Source: Gemmatimonadota bacterium (GTDB lineage Bacteria; Gemmatimonadota; Gemmatimonadetes; Longimicrobiales; Gaopeijiaceae). Taken from it: 12,329 nt of DNA. The notes under the pieces were generated by a model. The model ran no database searches. It had not been told where the DNA came from and saw nothing but the letters and a program-made list of their open reading frames with translations. Below, piece after piece: positions 1 to 7,155 of the stretch. A program made the translations under genes and the position numbers. The number at the start of each line of letters is the position of its first letter. Positions within the stretch are counted from its first letter, which is position 1. The stretch lies in contig JAHHMJ010000421.1 of NCBI GenBank assembly GCA_018678395.1, positions 1 through 12,329 on the forward strand, read 5' to 3'.

Positions 1-275
1 CGGCGGAAGTTCTGGCGGACGCGGAGGAGCGAGCCGGCCTCGAGATGTTGGATACGCTCCTGCCCGAAGACGTTTCCCGGCGGAGTCTGAGGGGCGACGC
101 CCTGGCGACCCTGCGAGCGGTGGCCGAGGACGACGCTGGGGCGCTCCTGGTGGTGGGGGACCAGGGCCGGGGTTGGATCCATCGGCGGATCGTCGGAAGT
201 ACGACCGAGGCGCTCCTCACCGAGTGCTCCGCCGCGCTCGCGGTGCTGCCGCTGGTTCGCCCCGATCCGACATGA
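1..275 (+). CDS. Universal stress protein (UspA family), C-terminal part
   Basis: This is the 3' end of a gene that starts before the window; the reading frame is open from base 3 and stops with TGA at 273-275. The visible 91 residues contain the UspA-family ATP-binding signature G-x2-G-x9-G-(S/T), seen as GDQG, nine residues, then GST, followed by the usual last helix and final strand (SAALAVLPLV). Usp proteins are cytosolic dimers that bind nucleotide and are induced by stress. ATP-binding members keep this motif, so this copy probably binds ATP. The N-terminal half is outside the window, so I cannot tell a single-domain protein from a tandem one. It lies 40 bp before the VIT/CCC1 gene on the same strand and may be co-transcribed with it. 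Confidence 0.8.
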   Translation, partial: AEVLADAEERAGLEMLDTLLPEDVSRRSLRGDALATLRAVAEDDAGALLVVGDQGRGWIHRRIVGSTTEALLTECSAALAVLPLVRPDPT

Positions 276-315
276 CTCTCCCCAGCTCAGCTCTCCCCCG
301 ACCCCGCTGCTCACC

Positions 316-879
316 GTGAATGCCCACGCCCCGAAGGACCCGCACGCCGGCCACGAGCCGGACGACATGGCCGGGTTGGCCCGCCACTACCTCAAGGACC
401 TGGTCTACGGCGCCAACGACGGGATCATCACCACCTTCGCCGTCGTGGCAGGCGTGGCTGGAGCCCGTCTCGAACCCCGGATCGTCGTGATTCTGGGCTT
501 CGCCAACCTCCTCGCCGACGGGTTCTCGATGGGGGCGAGCAACTTCCTGTCGATTCGATCGGACGAGGATGTCCGGCGAATGAGGGGGCTCGATTCGGTC
601 GAGCCGTTTCCCGGTCGCCACTCGCTGGCGACGTTCCTCGCATTCGTCGTGGCGGGAGTGGTGCCGTTGATGAGCTACGTCGTGGTCGTAGGGCCCGCCC
701 AACGCTTCCCGCTCGCCGTCGGGCTGACCCTCGCCACCCTCTTCGTCGTCGGGGCCGCTCGGTCGCTGGTGACCCGGATGCCGTGGTGGCGGAGCGGCCT
801 GGAGATGCTGGTCGTCGGCTCCGTGGCCGCGGCCGTGGCGTTCGGGGTGGGTGCCTTCGTGAGGGGATTGACCGGATAG
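316..879 (+). CDS. VIT1/CCC1-family iron/manganese transporter, short form
   Basis: A 187-residue integral membrane protein with about five predicted membrane helices (roughly residues 36-50, 56-78, 103-124, 132-150 and 162-184). The first helix starts with the family hallmark YGANDGIITTFAVVAGV, and the second carries LLADGFSMGASNFLS, which matches the conserved D/M/G-rich second helix of VIT1/CCC1 proteins. Family members export Fe(II) or Mn(II) from the cytosol. The loop between helices 2 and 3 is only about 24 residues, so the long cytosolic metal-binding domain of plant VIT1 is absent. The N-terminal tail contains several histidines (H4, H10, H13). I use the GTG at 316, which has no Shine-Dalgarno. 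An ATG at 367 (residue 18) is an alternative and would remove the histidine-bearing tail. Metal specificity cannot be read from sequence. Confidence 0.87.
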   Translation: MNAHAPKDPHAGHEPDDMAGLARHYLKDLVYGANDGIITTFAVVAGVAGARLEPRIVVILGFANLLADGFSMGASNFLSIRSDEDVRRMRGLDSVEPFPGRHSLATFLAFVVAGVVPLMSYVVVVGPAQRFPLAVGLTLATLFVVGAARSLVTRMPWWRSGLEMLVVGSVAAAVAFGVGAFVRGLTG

Positions 880-883
880 GAAG

Positions 884-897
884 GGGAGGACCCTCCC
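884..897. terminator. Weak hairpin between convergent genes
   Basis: GGGAG (884-888) pairs with CTCCC (893-897) around a four-base loop GACC. It lies just after the transporter stop codon and before the convergent end of the sigma-54 activator gene. The stem is short and has no T-tract on either side, so a role as a bidirectional terminator is only a possibility. Confidence 0.2.
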
Positions 898-941
898 TCA
901 CCTGTGGCGGCATCTTCGAACATCGCCTCGGGACACACCCC

Positions 942-2039
942 TCAGTGTACCCAACCCTCCTCGCGATACCGTTTCAGCCGCCGGCAGACCGTCCCTCGGT
1001 TCACCCCGAGGCGTCGAGCGGCCTCGGCCTGGCAACCCCCGGCGAGAGCGAGCGTGGAGAGAAGGTACTCCCGCTCCAGGCGATCGAGGGTCCAATGCTC
1101 CGCGAGACCGCGATCGAACAGGGCTCCGAGGGTCTCTGCCGGGGAACGGAAGGGATCCGGGCCCGGTTCGTCGGCCGTGTCGCCGAGAATGAGACGCCGC
1201 TCCACGAAGTTCTCCAGCTCTCGCACGTTGCCCGGCCAATCGTGGTCCAGCATCCGCAGAATCAGATCACCGCCGAACTCGGCCGCGTCCCGATCGAGGC
1301 CGAGTTCATCGGAGAGCCGGCACCGGAGGTGCTGTACCAGGACCGGCAGGTCTTCGAGGCGTTCCCTCAGCGGCGGGATTCGAATGGGGAAGACGTTCAG
1401 GCGGTAGTAGAGGTCCTCCCGGAACCGGCCCTGATCGACGAGGCTCGCCAGATCGCGGTTGGTCGCCGCCACGAGCCGGAAGTCGACCTCGACCGGTGCG
1501 CGGCTCCCGACTCGGTGGATGACCCGCTCCTGAATCACCCTCAGCAGTTTGACCTGGATGTCCTGGGAGAGGGTGCTGATCTCGTCGAGGAACAGGGTGC
1601 CACCCGCGGCCGTCTCGATCCACCCCCGGCGGCTCTGTATCGCACCGGTGAACGCACCCCGCTCGTGGCCGAAGAGCTCCGAGTCCAGGAGAGTCGCCGG
1701 GATGGCGCCGCAGTTGACCGCCACGAAACGCCGCCGGGCCCGGTCCGACATCGAATGGATCGCGTGCGCGACGAGTTCCTTCCCCGTCCCTGTTTCGCCG
1801 GCGACCAGGACGGTGGCGCGCGTCGGCGCCACCCGCGCGATCGTCCGGTACAGGCGGTGCATCGCAGGACTGCGACCGACCATTCCCTGGAAGACGATGC
1901 TTTGGCGTCGAGTGCTTACCGACCGAGAGGCGGAGGCGGGCGTCGCATCGTTCTCGACGATGGGGCGCGACGGCCCCAGTTCGAACCGCCGAACCTCGCG
2001 ATCCGCACCCCGAGATCCGTCCTGCACGAGCGTCGCCAT
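942..2039 (-). CDS. Sigma-54-dependent transcriptional activator without a sensor domain
   Basis: A 365-residue bacterial enhancer-binding protein. After about 45 non-conserved residues comes a full AAA+ domain (about 50-285): Walker A GETGTGKE (81-88), the sigma-54 contact loop GAFTGA (128-133), Walker B GGTLFLDE (146-153), sensor I region with AATNRDL (191-197), and the arginine-finger segment REDLYYRLNVFPI. A Fis-type helix-turn-helix closes the protein (about 331-362). The family remodels RNA polymerase bound to sigma-54 at -24/-12 promoters. There is no receiver, GAF or PAS domain, so it resembles PspF in layout and would need control by a partner protein or by expression level. The ATG at 2039 is preceded by GGGAG six bases upstream. 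A perfect palindrome CTCCCGGGAG (2045-2054) overlaps that ribosome binding site. I found no convincing -24/-12 promoter in the window, so its targets are unknown. Confidence 0.92.
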   Translation of the reverse strand: MATLVQDGSRGADREVRRFELGPSRPIVENDATPASASRSVSTRRQSIVFQGMVGRSPAMHRLYRTIARVAPTRATVLVAGETGTGKELVAHAIHSMSDRARRRFVAVNCGAIPATLLDSELFGHERGAFTGAIQSRRGWIETAAGGTLFLDEISTLSQDIQVKLLRVIQERVIHRVGSRAPVEVDFRLVAATNRDLASLVDQGRFREDLYYRLNVFPIRIPPLRERLEDLPVLVQHLRCRLSDELGLDRDAAEFGGDLILRMLDHDWPGNVRELENFVERRLILGDTADEPGPDPFRSPAETLGALFDRGLAEHWTLDRLEREYLLSTLALAGGCQAEAARRLGVNRGTVCRRLKRYREEGWVH

Positions 2040-2164
2040 GAGGTCTCCCGGGAGGGTCGGACACTCACTGCCTCACCCTAACCTGGGTGGCCCGGGGACC
2101 GGCGTCTTGTCAGGAAACTGGGAAAGGCGACCGTGGGGAGATCCCCTACAAATGGCGGATTAGC

Positions 2165-3256
2165 TCAGTGCCCCGACTCCACCGCCGCCCGCAGTCCCTC
2201 CGGCCCAAGTCCGCCCAGCCCCAAGGTCTCCAGCGTACGCTCGGCTCCCGCCCGCAGGTCGCGGCCCAGAACGATCGACACGAGGGTGATGATGGCGTCC
2301 ATCGCGGGCGTCGCGACACCCGTAACGCGGGCCAGGTCCGTGAGCAGGATCAAGCCGTAGCCCACGTCCTCGGTGAGGTAGCGGTACTCGAGCGTCGTCT
2401 GCGCCACGATGCCCTTGAACCCCGGCGCCCGGCTGTAGGCTGTGTCGTAGTTTTCCTCGGTCATGTAGCCCTGTAGTACCCCGACCCCGGGCTCCGACAG
2501 GATCGGAGCGTCCAGCGCCTCGGCGATCGCGAGGCGCTCGGCGTCCACGGCCTCCATCAGCCGTCCGACCCCCGGGGTGACTCCCTCCTCGTAGAACAGG
2601 AAGTCCTCGGGGGACTCGATGCGACCGACGTTGAGCAGCGACACCGCGGGATGGATGACGTTGTTGCCGTTCTGGAGCAGGGTCTGGAAGACGTTGTCGT
2701 ACGGGGTGACGCCGGCATACACGGCCGCGACGTCCGCCGCGCGCTCGTCGACCGCGCCCGAGGGGAGCGACGCCATGAAGAGCCCCGCCTGCAGCTTGAG
2801 ATAGACGTGGACCCGGTTCTCGCCCATGAGGCGGCAGGCGTAGGGGAGCGTCGACGTCTCGGACACGACCACGGACGGATCGGCGAGGTCGAGGCCGAGC
2901 ACCCGTTTGAACACGATGGCGCCGCCGTTGGTGCCGGGGCACACCACGACGTGCTGCCCCGACTGGAGACGTCCCCGGCACGCGTCGGCGAAGGGCGCCG
3001 TGGCATAGGACGGACCCACGACGTACACGAGCGCGGCACCCTCCAGCGCCACACCGAGATCGTGGCCCGCGTAGGCCAGCTGTGCCCGCCCTTCGACGTC
3101 ACCGGTGGCCTCGATGGCGTCGCCGGCCGCACGGATGGCCGCGACGGTCTCACCGAAACGCTCGAAGTCGAAGAGGCGCACCTCGTGACCGTGCAGGGCG
3201 CAGTCGGCCGCGACCGCACACCCGCCGTTTCCGGATCCGAGGACGGCGATGATCAT
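2165..3256 (-). CDS. NAD(P)-dependent octopine/nopaline (opine) dehydrogenase family protein
   Basis: A 363-residue protein with the two-domain layout of opine dehydrogenases. The N-terminal Rossmann fold opens with MIIAVLGSGNGG (dinucleotide-binding glycines 7-12) and an acidic residue at the end of strand 2 (D30), which favours NAD(H). The C-terminal helical domain contains NGNNVIHPAVSLLN (196-209), with the expected catalytic His202 followed by Pro, and the family-typical tail RYLTEDVGYGLILLTDLAR (292-310). The family reductively condenses an amino acid's amine with an alpha-keto acid, or oxidises the product. Substrates range from octopine to metallophores such as staphylopine and pseudopaline. 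No nicotianamine-synthase-like partner or metallophore exporter is visible, so the substrate is open. The start ATG at 3256 has AGGAAA about ten bases upstream. The sigma-54 activator lies 125 bp downstream on the same strand. Confidence 0.85.
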   Translation of the reverse strand: MIIAVLGSGNGGCAVAADCALHGHEVRLFDFERFGETVAAIRAAGDAIEATGDVEGRAQLAYAGHDLGVALEGAALVYVVGPSYATAPFADACRGRLQSGQHVVVCPGTNGGAIVFKRVLGLDLADPSVVVSETSTLPYACRLMGENRVHVYLKLQAGLFMASLPSGAVDERAADVAAVYAGVTPYDNVFQTLLQNGNNVIHPAVSLLNVGRIESPEDFLFYEEGVTPGVGRLMEAVDAERLAIAEALDAPILSEPGVGVLQGYMTEENYDTAYSRAPGFKGIVAQTTLEYRYLTEDVGYGLILLTDLARVTGVATPAMDAIITLVSIVLGRDLRAGAERTLETLGLGGLGPEGLRAAVESGH

Positions 3257-3516
3257 GATCGGTGTTTCCTGTTACGGGGGATTCGTCCTCCGGAAGACCC
3301 GGGCGGCGGCTCAAGACTATCTCGACTCCCGTCAGCACGACATCCCAACCGACGATGGCGTCGCCCGGCAGCACGCGAGACCGTCGAAGTCGCGGCCGAT
3401 CACAACGGGCCGAGGTGGACCGGGAGGCGCTCCCCGGGCGGGTCTTCGAGTCGCCGCCACCACCTGTGCGGGCCGGGAGCCGGGCGCGCCGAGAAGAGAC
3501 CCCTCCACCCGAGAAC
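3257..3516. other. Divergent intergenic region
   Basis: This 260-bp gap separates the opine dehydrogenase (leftward) from the AbiEi/DUF559 protein (rightward) and must hold at least one promoter for each. If the nuclease gene starts at the TTG at 3592, the gap grows to 335 bp. The + strand frame is open through most of it, which is common in GC-rich DNA, but the translated stretch is low-complexity Arg/Pro/Ser-rich and looks non-coding. I see no clear -35/-10 pair, no sigma-54 site and no long repeat. Confidence 0.5.
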
Positions 3517-4605
3517 ATGGAAGACGGTGCCGAACTCGCATGCTGCCCTCACTGCTCGCCGCGACGGGCGGGCTCCGAAGAAGGCCGATCCTTGAATGCG
3601 GGACAGCCGCCGATCGCCGGACCGGCCTCGTTCGGCGCAATCGAAGAGGCAATACAGGACATCGGCCGCAGCCAGCACGGCGTGGCGAGCCGCCCCCAGA
3701 TTCTCGCTTGCGGTCTGACGAGTTCCGCGCTGGGGCGGAGGACGAGACGTGGTCGGTACGAGACGGTCTTTCGGGGAGTGTACCGGGTCGGTCGATCCGC
3801 GACCCACCTGACTCGCCCCTCCGCCGCCGCTCTTGCGGTCGGACCCAATGCGGTGATCAGCCACTCCACCGCGGCGCGCGTCTACGGATGGCTAGCCCCG
3901 GCGGACGCGTGGCGCTTCGACCGGGCGGATTCCGTGACCCCACGACGAAGGATCGAGGGCGGAGTATCCGTCGACGCGACCCTGTTGCGTGGGAATCGGC
4001 GATCCAGGCCCGGCCTGCGGGTGCACTGCGCCGGATCGTTGACCTCGGACGAGGCGACCACCGTCGCCGGGATCCCGGTGACGACGCCGATCCGTACCGT
4101 CCTCGACGCCGCCGCACAGCTCGATGCCTTCACCGTGGAGCGCGTGGTCGCTGCCGCTCTGAGGACGGGCGCCGTCGATCGAGCGGCACTCTCGGTGGCG
4201 TGTTCACGCTATCGCGGCCGCCGTGGAATCGGTCGCCTCCGGCAAGTGCTCGACCGACCCGAGATGCCCCGATTCACCCGATCCGAGGCAGAGCGTCGGG
4301 TCCTGAAGGCGATCCGCGACTCCGGCCTCCCAACACCTCGGGCAAACGTCACCGCAGGTCCTTACGAAGTGGACTTTCTCTGGGACAACCTGAACGTGGT
4401 GCTCGAAGTCGATGGATTCGAGTTCCATTCGTCCCGGCGCTCCTTCGAGTCCGACCGGGAACGTGACGGATGGCTCCAGGCGGAGGGGCTTCTGGTCGTC
4501 AGACTGACATGGCGCCAGATCACTCGCGAGCCGATGAAGACCATGGTGCAACTCGGGCGAACGCTCGCTCGGCGCTCAGCGGAGCGCGGGACGAGGCTCG
4601 CGTGA
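3517..4605 (+). CDS. AbiEi-type antitoxin winged helix fused to a DUF559 endonuclease-like domain
   Basis: About 362 residues from the ATG at 3517. Residues 43-92 (running from IEEAIQDIGRSQHGV to RGVYRVG) match the winged-helix N-terminus of AbiEi-like type IV antitoxins. Residues 100-245 contain ISHSTAARVYGW (114-125) and GIPVTTPIRTVLDAA (185-199), conserved in the AbiEi C-terminal region. Residues 255-350 match DUF559, a Vsr/PD-(D/E)xK-like fold: VDF with D286, the EVD pair E297 and D299, and RLTWRQI (329-335), which fits an intact active site. The middle and N-terminus suggest DNA binding and the C-terminus DNA cleavage. No AbiEii toxin gene lies nearby. The start is uncertain: a TTG at 3592 (residue 26) has GAAGAAGG seven bases upstream and sits closer to the conserved part, while the ATG at 3517 has no clear ribosome binding site. 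Function in defence or repair is inferred. Confidence 0.8.
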   Translation: MEDGAELACCPHCSPRRAGSEEGRSLNAGQPPIAGPASFGAIEEAIQDIGRSQHGVASRPQILACGLTSSALGRRTRRGRYETVFRGVYRVGRSATHLTRPSAAALAVGPNAVISHSTAARVYGWLAPADAWRFDRADSVTPRRRIEGGVSVDATLLRGNRRSRPGLRVHCAGSLTSDEATTVAGIPVTTPIRTVLDAAAQLDAFTVERVVAAALRTGAVDRAALSVACSRYRGRRGIGRLRQVLDRPEMPRFTRSEAERRVLKAIRDSGLPTPRANVTAGPYEVDFLWDNLNVVLEVDGFEFHSSRRSFESDRERDGWLQAEGLLVVRLTWRQITREPMKTMVQLGRTLARRSAERGTRLA

Positions 4606-4791
4606 GTCCAACGGCGGGTGGCGAGCGGCGCGTGTGGAATCGCCGGTCGAGCTGCTGGCGAGGGTCGGACGGCGGCAGCGATGAACGATGGCGCTCGCAG
4701 GGCTGCTCCTGTGACCGGCTCGGCTCGGACGATCGCCGGTTTGCAGGCTTCGGCAGCGTATACAGCGGGTGCAACGTGTGCGTTCGATCAC

Positions 4792-4806
4792 CATCGGCCG
4801 CCGATG
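4792..4806. other. Small perfect inverted repeat
   Basis: CATCGG (4792-4797) and CCGATG (4801-4806) form a perfect six-pair stem with a three-base loop. Its right arm overlaps the start of the first copy of the direct repeat at 4803. Function unknown. Confidence 0.35.
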
Positions 4807-4882
4807 TACACGTTCTTCCCACGATCGCGGGCATAACGTGCCGCCCGGGCCACGAACCCGTCCCGATGACCACGTTCTTCCC
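4803..4882. repeat. Imperfect 18-bp direct repeat, two copies
   Basis: Copy one is 4803-4820 and copy two 4865-4882, 62 bp apart start to start. Sixteen of 18 bases agree; both share GATG at the left and CACGTTCTTCCC at the right, differing in the two bases between. I see no third copy in the window, so it is not an array. It could be a remnant of a local duplication or a paired protein-binding site. Confidence 0.45.
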
Positions 4883-4889
4883 GCTTCGG

Positions 4890-4916
4890 GCGGAGGGGGC
4901 CGGCCCCGCCCTCCGC
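4890..4916. terminator. GC-rich hairpin, possible bidirectional terminator
   Basis: GCGGAGGG (4890-4897) pairs perfectly with CCCTCCGC (4909-4916). An inner self-complementary stretch GGGGCCGGCCCC (4896-4907) offers an alternative fold. It sits between two convergent genes, where a terminator serving both is expected. No T-tract follows on either strand, so intrinsic termination is not assured. Confidence 0.35.
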
Positions 4917-4920
4917 GGCG

Positions 4921-4942
4921 GCCTCCTGCCCTCCGCAGAGGC
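4921..4942. terminator. Second GC-rich hairpin with one bulge
   Basis: GCCT (4921-4924) pairs with AGGC (4939-4942) and CTGC (4926-4929) with GCAG (4935-4938), leaving a bulged C at 4925 and the loop CCTCC. It follows closely on the previous hairpin in the same convergent gap and may help end transcription of the esterase operon arriving from the right. Confidence 0.3.
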
Positions 4943-5093
4943 GCCCGTCCCGCGTCCCATCGCAGCGACCCCAACCCTCTCTCCCGCTCACGCCCCACAA
5001 TCGCAGTCGAACGAAGCGTCCCGCCGGTCAGCCAGCACCATCGTGGTCGCGCGCCCCGCCCCTCCCCCGCCCAACCGGCGCGAAGCGTCCTCT

Positions 5094-5843
5094 CTACTGC
5101 CCGCCGCCCGGCACGTGCGGAAAGAGCTCGTCGAAATACGCCAGGACCATGTTCCGCCACAGTGGCCAATCATGCTTCCACTCGGGGCCCCAGGAATCGA
5201 CGCGATTCGGTACACCCTGGGCACCGAGCACACGAGCGACGTTCCACGACTGGCCGATGTTCTCGGCTTCGCCCTCGCCCGAGGCGAGCAGGACGAAGCG
5301 CTCCCGAAGCCGGTCGAGATGCTCGCCGGTGAGGTGAGGCACGAAGTCGAGGGGCGACGAGACGTGATAGTCGGGCGTCGGCGGTGCCTCGAGGAAGCGG
5401 ACGAGGTCGTACGTGCCGCTCATGCAGAGCGCCTTGCTGAACACGTCGGGATACCGGCAGACCGATGCCAGCGCCTGGAACGCGCCGATCGAGGCTCCCC
5501 CCGCCACGATCTCGATGGAGTCGGACTGACAATCCATGCGAATCGCGGGCACGAGCTCGTGGCGCACGTACTCCTGATACTGGTTCATCACCCACATGCG
5601 GTGCTGCGGCGAGCCCTCTTCGACGAGCATGGCGCGCCCGGCGATGGAGTCGCAGGAGTAGATCTTGATGCGACCCTCGTCGAGGGCCCGCTTGAGCGTT
5701 CCCACGATGTGGAAGCGCTCGATCTCCTCGGCGTCGCCCCCGGCCGTCGGGTAGATCAGGAACGGCGTCCCGAGGGTCCCCCAACGGACCAGCGACACCT
5801 CGCGTTCGAGTCGCTCGGAGTACCACGTCATGCGGTGCTTCAC
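5094..5843 (-). CDS. Single-domain esterase, alpha/beta-hydrolase fold (putative esterase family)
   Basis: A 249-residue alpha/beta hydrolase, last gene of the five-gene operon. The nucleophile elbow is GGASIGAF with Ser118 in the G-x-S-x-G motif (116-120), followed by YPDVFSKALCMSGTYDL (131-147), typical of the esterase D/PHB-depolymerase-like group. His224 in EWKHDWPLW is the likely catalytic histidine; E189 or E191 or a nearby acid may complete the triad. No signal peptide, so it acts in the cytosol. I chose the GTG at 5843 because it overlaps the upstream stop as GTGA and has GGAGG about eight bases before it; the ATG at 5831 would be spaced too far from that site. It is tightly coupled to the ATP-grasp ligase upstream, so its substrate is probably that ligase's product or precursor. 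The substrate itself is unknown. Confidence 0.85.
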   Translation of the reverse strand: MKHRMTWYSERLEREVSLVRWGTLGTPFLIYPTAGGDAEEIERFHIVGTLKRALDEGRIKIYSCDSIAGRAMLVEEGSPQHRMWVMNQYQEYVRHELVPAIRMDCQSDSIEIVAGGASIGAFQALASVCRYPDVFSKALCMSGTYDLVRFLEAPPTPDYHVSSPLDFVPHLTGEHLDRLRERFVLLASGEGEAENIGQSWNVARVLGAQGVPNRVDSWGPEWKHDWPLWRNMVLAYFDELFPHVPGGGQ

Positions 5844-7090
5844 TCTTGGCCCTCCACGGGGTTGTGCTCGCGCCAGGTCTGGATGCGGGAGAAGAACAGC
5901 TCGGTGAATTCGTCGACTTCGTGCGGTGGGAAGACGGCGGCGACCTTTCGACGCACGGCGTCCTGAGCGGCGTCGGACCCGAACCACTCGTGGGTCACTT
6001 CGTGCAGATGCGAGAGGTGCCGCTCGCAGAACTCCCCGAAGGCGTCGGTATCGAATCGGTCGTGGACCTCGGGGAGAAGTGCGTCGATGCGCTCATCGAG
6101 CGTCATCTCGGGGTCCACCTTCAGGATGTAGGCATCCCAGTCGATGCGCTTCACGCGGCGCTCGGTCGACGCGGCGAAGACCGCCCAGCGCAGGTTCGCC
6201 TCGATGTACCACGGGAAGTGATAGTGCACCGAAGTGACCTGGGAGTCCGGGCACGGGTTGGCGAAGTCGATCGGGTACCAGGTCTCGTCCTTGTGCAGCA
6301 GTTCGCACGAATTGAAGTCCCACCCGAAGAACGCGTTGATGATGAGGGTGGTCCCTTCGATGATCTTGCGGTCGCGTTCCGACAGGTATTCATGGGGCCG
6401 CGCATCCGTGTACCGCTCGTGGTGCGCCGCCTTGGGATCGTAGCGCACGATCCGGGTCTGCGGCCCCAGTCCGACGCAACGCACGAAGTGGTCGAAGGGC
6501 TCGACCGACTCCTGAAGGGTCATCACCAGCTTGCCGCTCTGGTCGTAGGACTGGCGGAGCGCACCCTCGTCGTCGAGGCGGGAGACCGCCCGCCAGCCGC
6601 CGCCGTCGTACGGCTTCATGTACATCGGATAGCCCAGGTCGCGACCGATGGCGCCGAGATCGAAGTGGCGCGCGTACGCCTGAAGCGTGAATTCGAGGTC
6701 GTCGACCGGCTCGTACGAATGCGGCGGCACGAGCCAGGTGCGGGGGATGGGGAAGCCGAGTCGGATCATGCCCGCGTACGCCGACAGCTTCTCCACCGAC
6801 TGCACCGACCAGGGGTTGTTGAAGACGTAGACGTCGTCGATGAGGACGGCCTTCTTGATCCACTCGCGCCGCGTGTGGTACCAGTGCGTGAGCCGGTCGA
6901 CGACGACGTCGTATTTCTTCGGCTCACGCAGGTCGAAGGGATCGATGGTCATGCGCTCGACGTCGAAGCGGACCGTGTCACCGCCCGCGGGCACCGCGAG
7001 ATCGAGGCGCTCGAGGATCTCCGTGAAGGCGATGGGCCAGCAGATGTCCGCCCCCAGGGAGAGTCCGATCTTCTTCGTGACGTCCGCCAT
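5840..7090 (-). CDS. ATP-grasp ligase (RimK/glutathione-synthetase-like), fourth gene of operon
   Basis: A 416-residue ATP-grasp protein. Residues 1-110 form the pre-ATP-grasp domain (LGADICWPIAF at 12-22, then NNPWSVQSVEKL). The ATP-binding lysine and glycine loop lie in YPMYMKPYDGGGWRAV (154-169, K159). The metal-binding end of the domain is FNSCELL (259-265) and YPIDFANPCPD (272-282), with E263, D275 and N278 as likely magnesium ligands. A helical C-terminal extension of roughly 120 residues follows (about 295-416). The family activates a carboxylate as acylphosphate and joins it to an amine or thiol. The ATG at 7090 has GGAGGAG five to six bases upstream, and the frame upstream is not conserved-looking. 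It starts 65 bp after the previous gene and ends in a GTGA overlap with the esterase. It has little visible likeness to the other two ATP-grasp proteins here. Confidence 0.85.
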   Translation of the reverse strand: MADVTKKIGLSLGADICWPIAFTEILERLDLAVPAGGDTVRFDVERMTIDPFDLREPKKYDVVVDRLTHWYHTRREWIKKAVLIDDVYVFNNPWSVQSVEKLSAYAGMIRLGFPIPRTWLVPPHSYEPVDDLEFTLQAYARHFDLGAIGRDLGYPMYMKPYDGGGWRAVSRLDDEGALRQSYDQSGKLVMTLQESVEPFDHFVRCVGLGPQTRIVRYDPKAAHHERYTDARPHEYLSERDRKIIEGTTLIINAFFGWDFNSCELLHKDETWYPIDFANPCPDSQVTSVHYHFPWYIEANLRWAVFAASTERRVKRIDWDAYILKVDPEMTLDERIDALLPEVHDRFDTDAFGEFCERHLSHLHEVTHEWFGSDAAQDAVRRKVAAVFPPHEVDEFTELFFSRIQTWREHNPVEGQE

Positions 7091-7155
7091 GCGCGCTCCT
7101 CCGTGTCCTCGGTCTGGTAACGGGCGCCGCCGGCCCGGATGGCCTGCAGATCCGC

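Larger units (their letters stand above)
4606..5093. other. Convergent non-coding region of about 490 bp
   Basis: This gap lies between the 3' ends of the DUF559 protein gene and the downstream esterase gene. Reading frames crossing it translate to low-complexity Arg/Pro/Ala/Gly sequence without recognisable domains, so I treat it as non-coding. It holds a perfect short hairpin, an imperfect direct repeat and two GC-rich stem-loops, listed separately. A tRNA-like stretch near 4778-4794 does not fold as a tRNA. The rest shows nothing I can name. Confidence 0.5.

Noticed and set aside
783..2081. A long + strand open frame opposite the sigma-54 activator
   Set aside because: It is antisense to a gene with all AAA+ motifs in order, and its own translation has no recognisable domain.
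2155..2171. GGCGGATTAGCTCAGTG looks like the 5' end and D-arm of a tRNA
   Set aside because: No matching anticodon arm, T-arm (GGTTCRA) or acceptor 3' strand follows within 90 bases. The stretch runs into the conserved-frame C-terminus of the opine dehydrogenase gene.
4741..4806. Possible tRNA T-arm (GCGTTCGATC) and a U6-like GCTTCGGCAGC start
   Set aside because: The T-stem has only three of five pairs, no acceptor or D-arm can be formed, and the TTCG hairpin resemblance to a eukaryotic U6 start is chance in this context.
4803..4882. CRISPR-like repeat-spacer arrangement
   Set aside because: Only two imperfect copies of 18 bp, no third unit and no cas genes.
5846..7120. A long + strand open frame opposite the RimK-like ATP-grasp
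   Set aside because: A shadow frame of GC-rich coding DNA. The - strand protein has clear ATP-grasp motifs and overlaps its neighbour in a GTGA junction.
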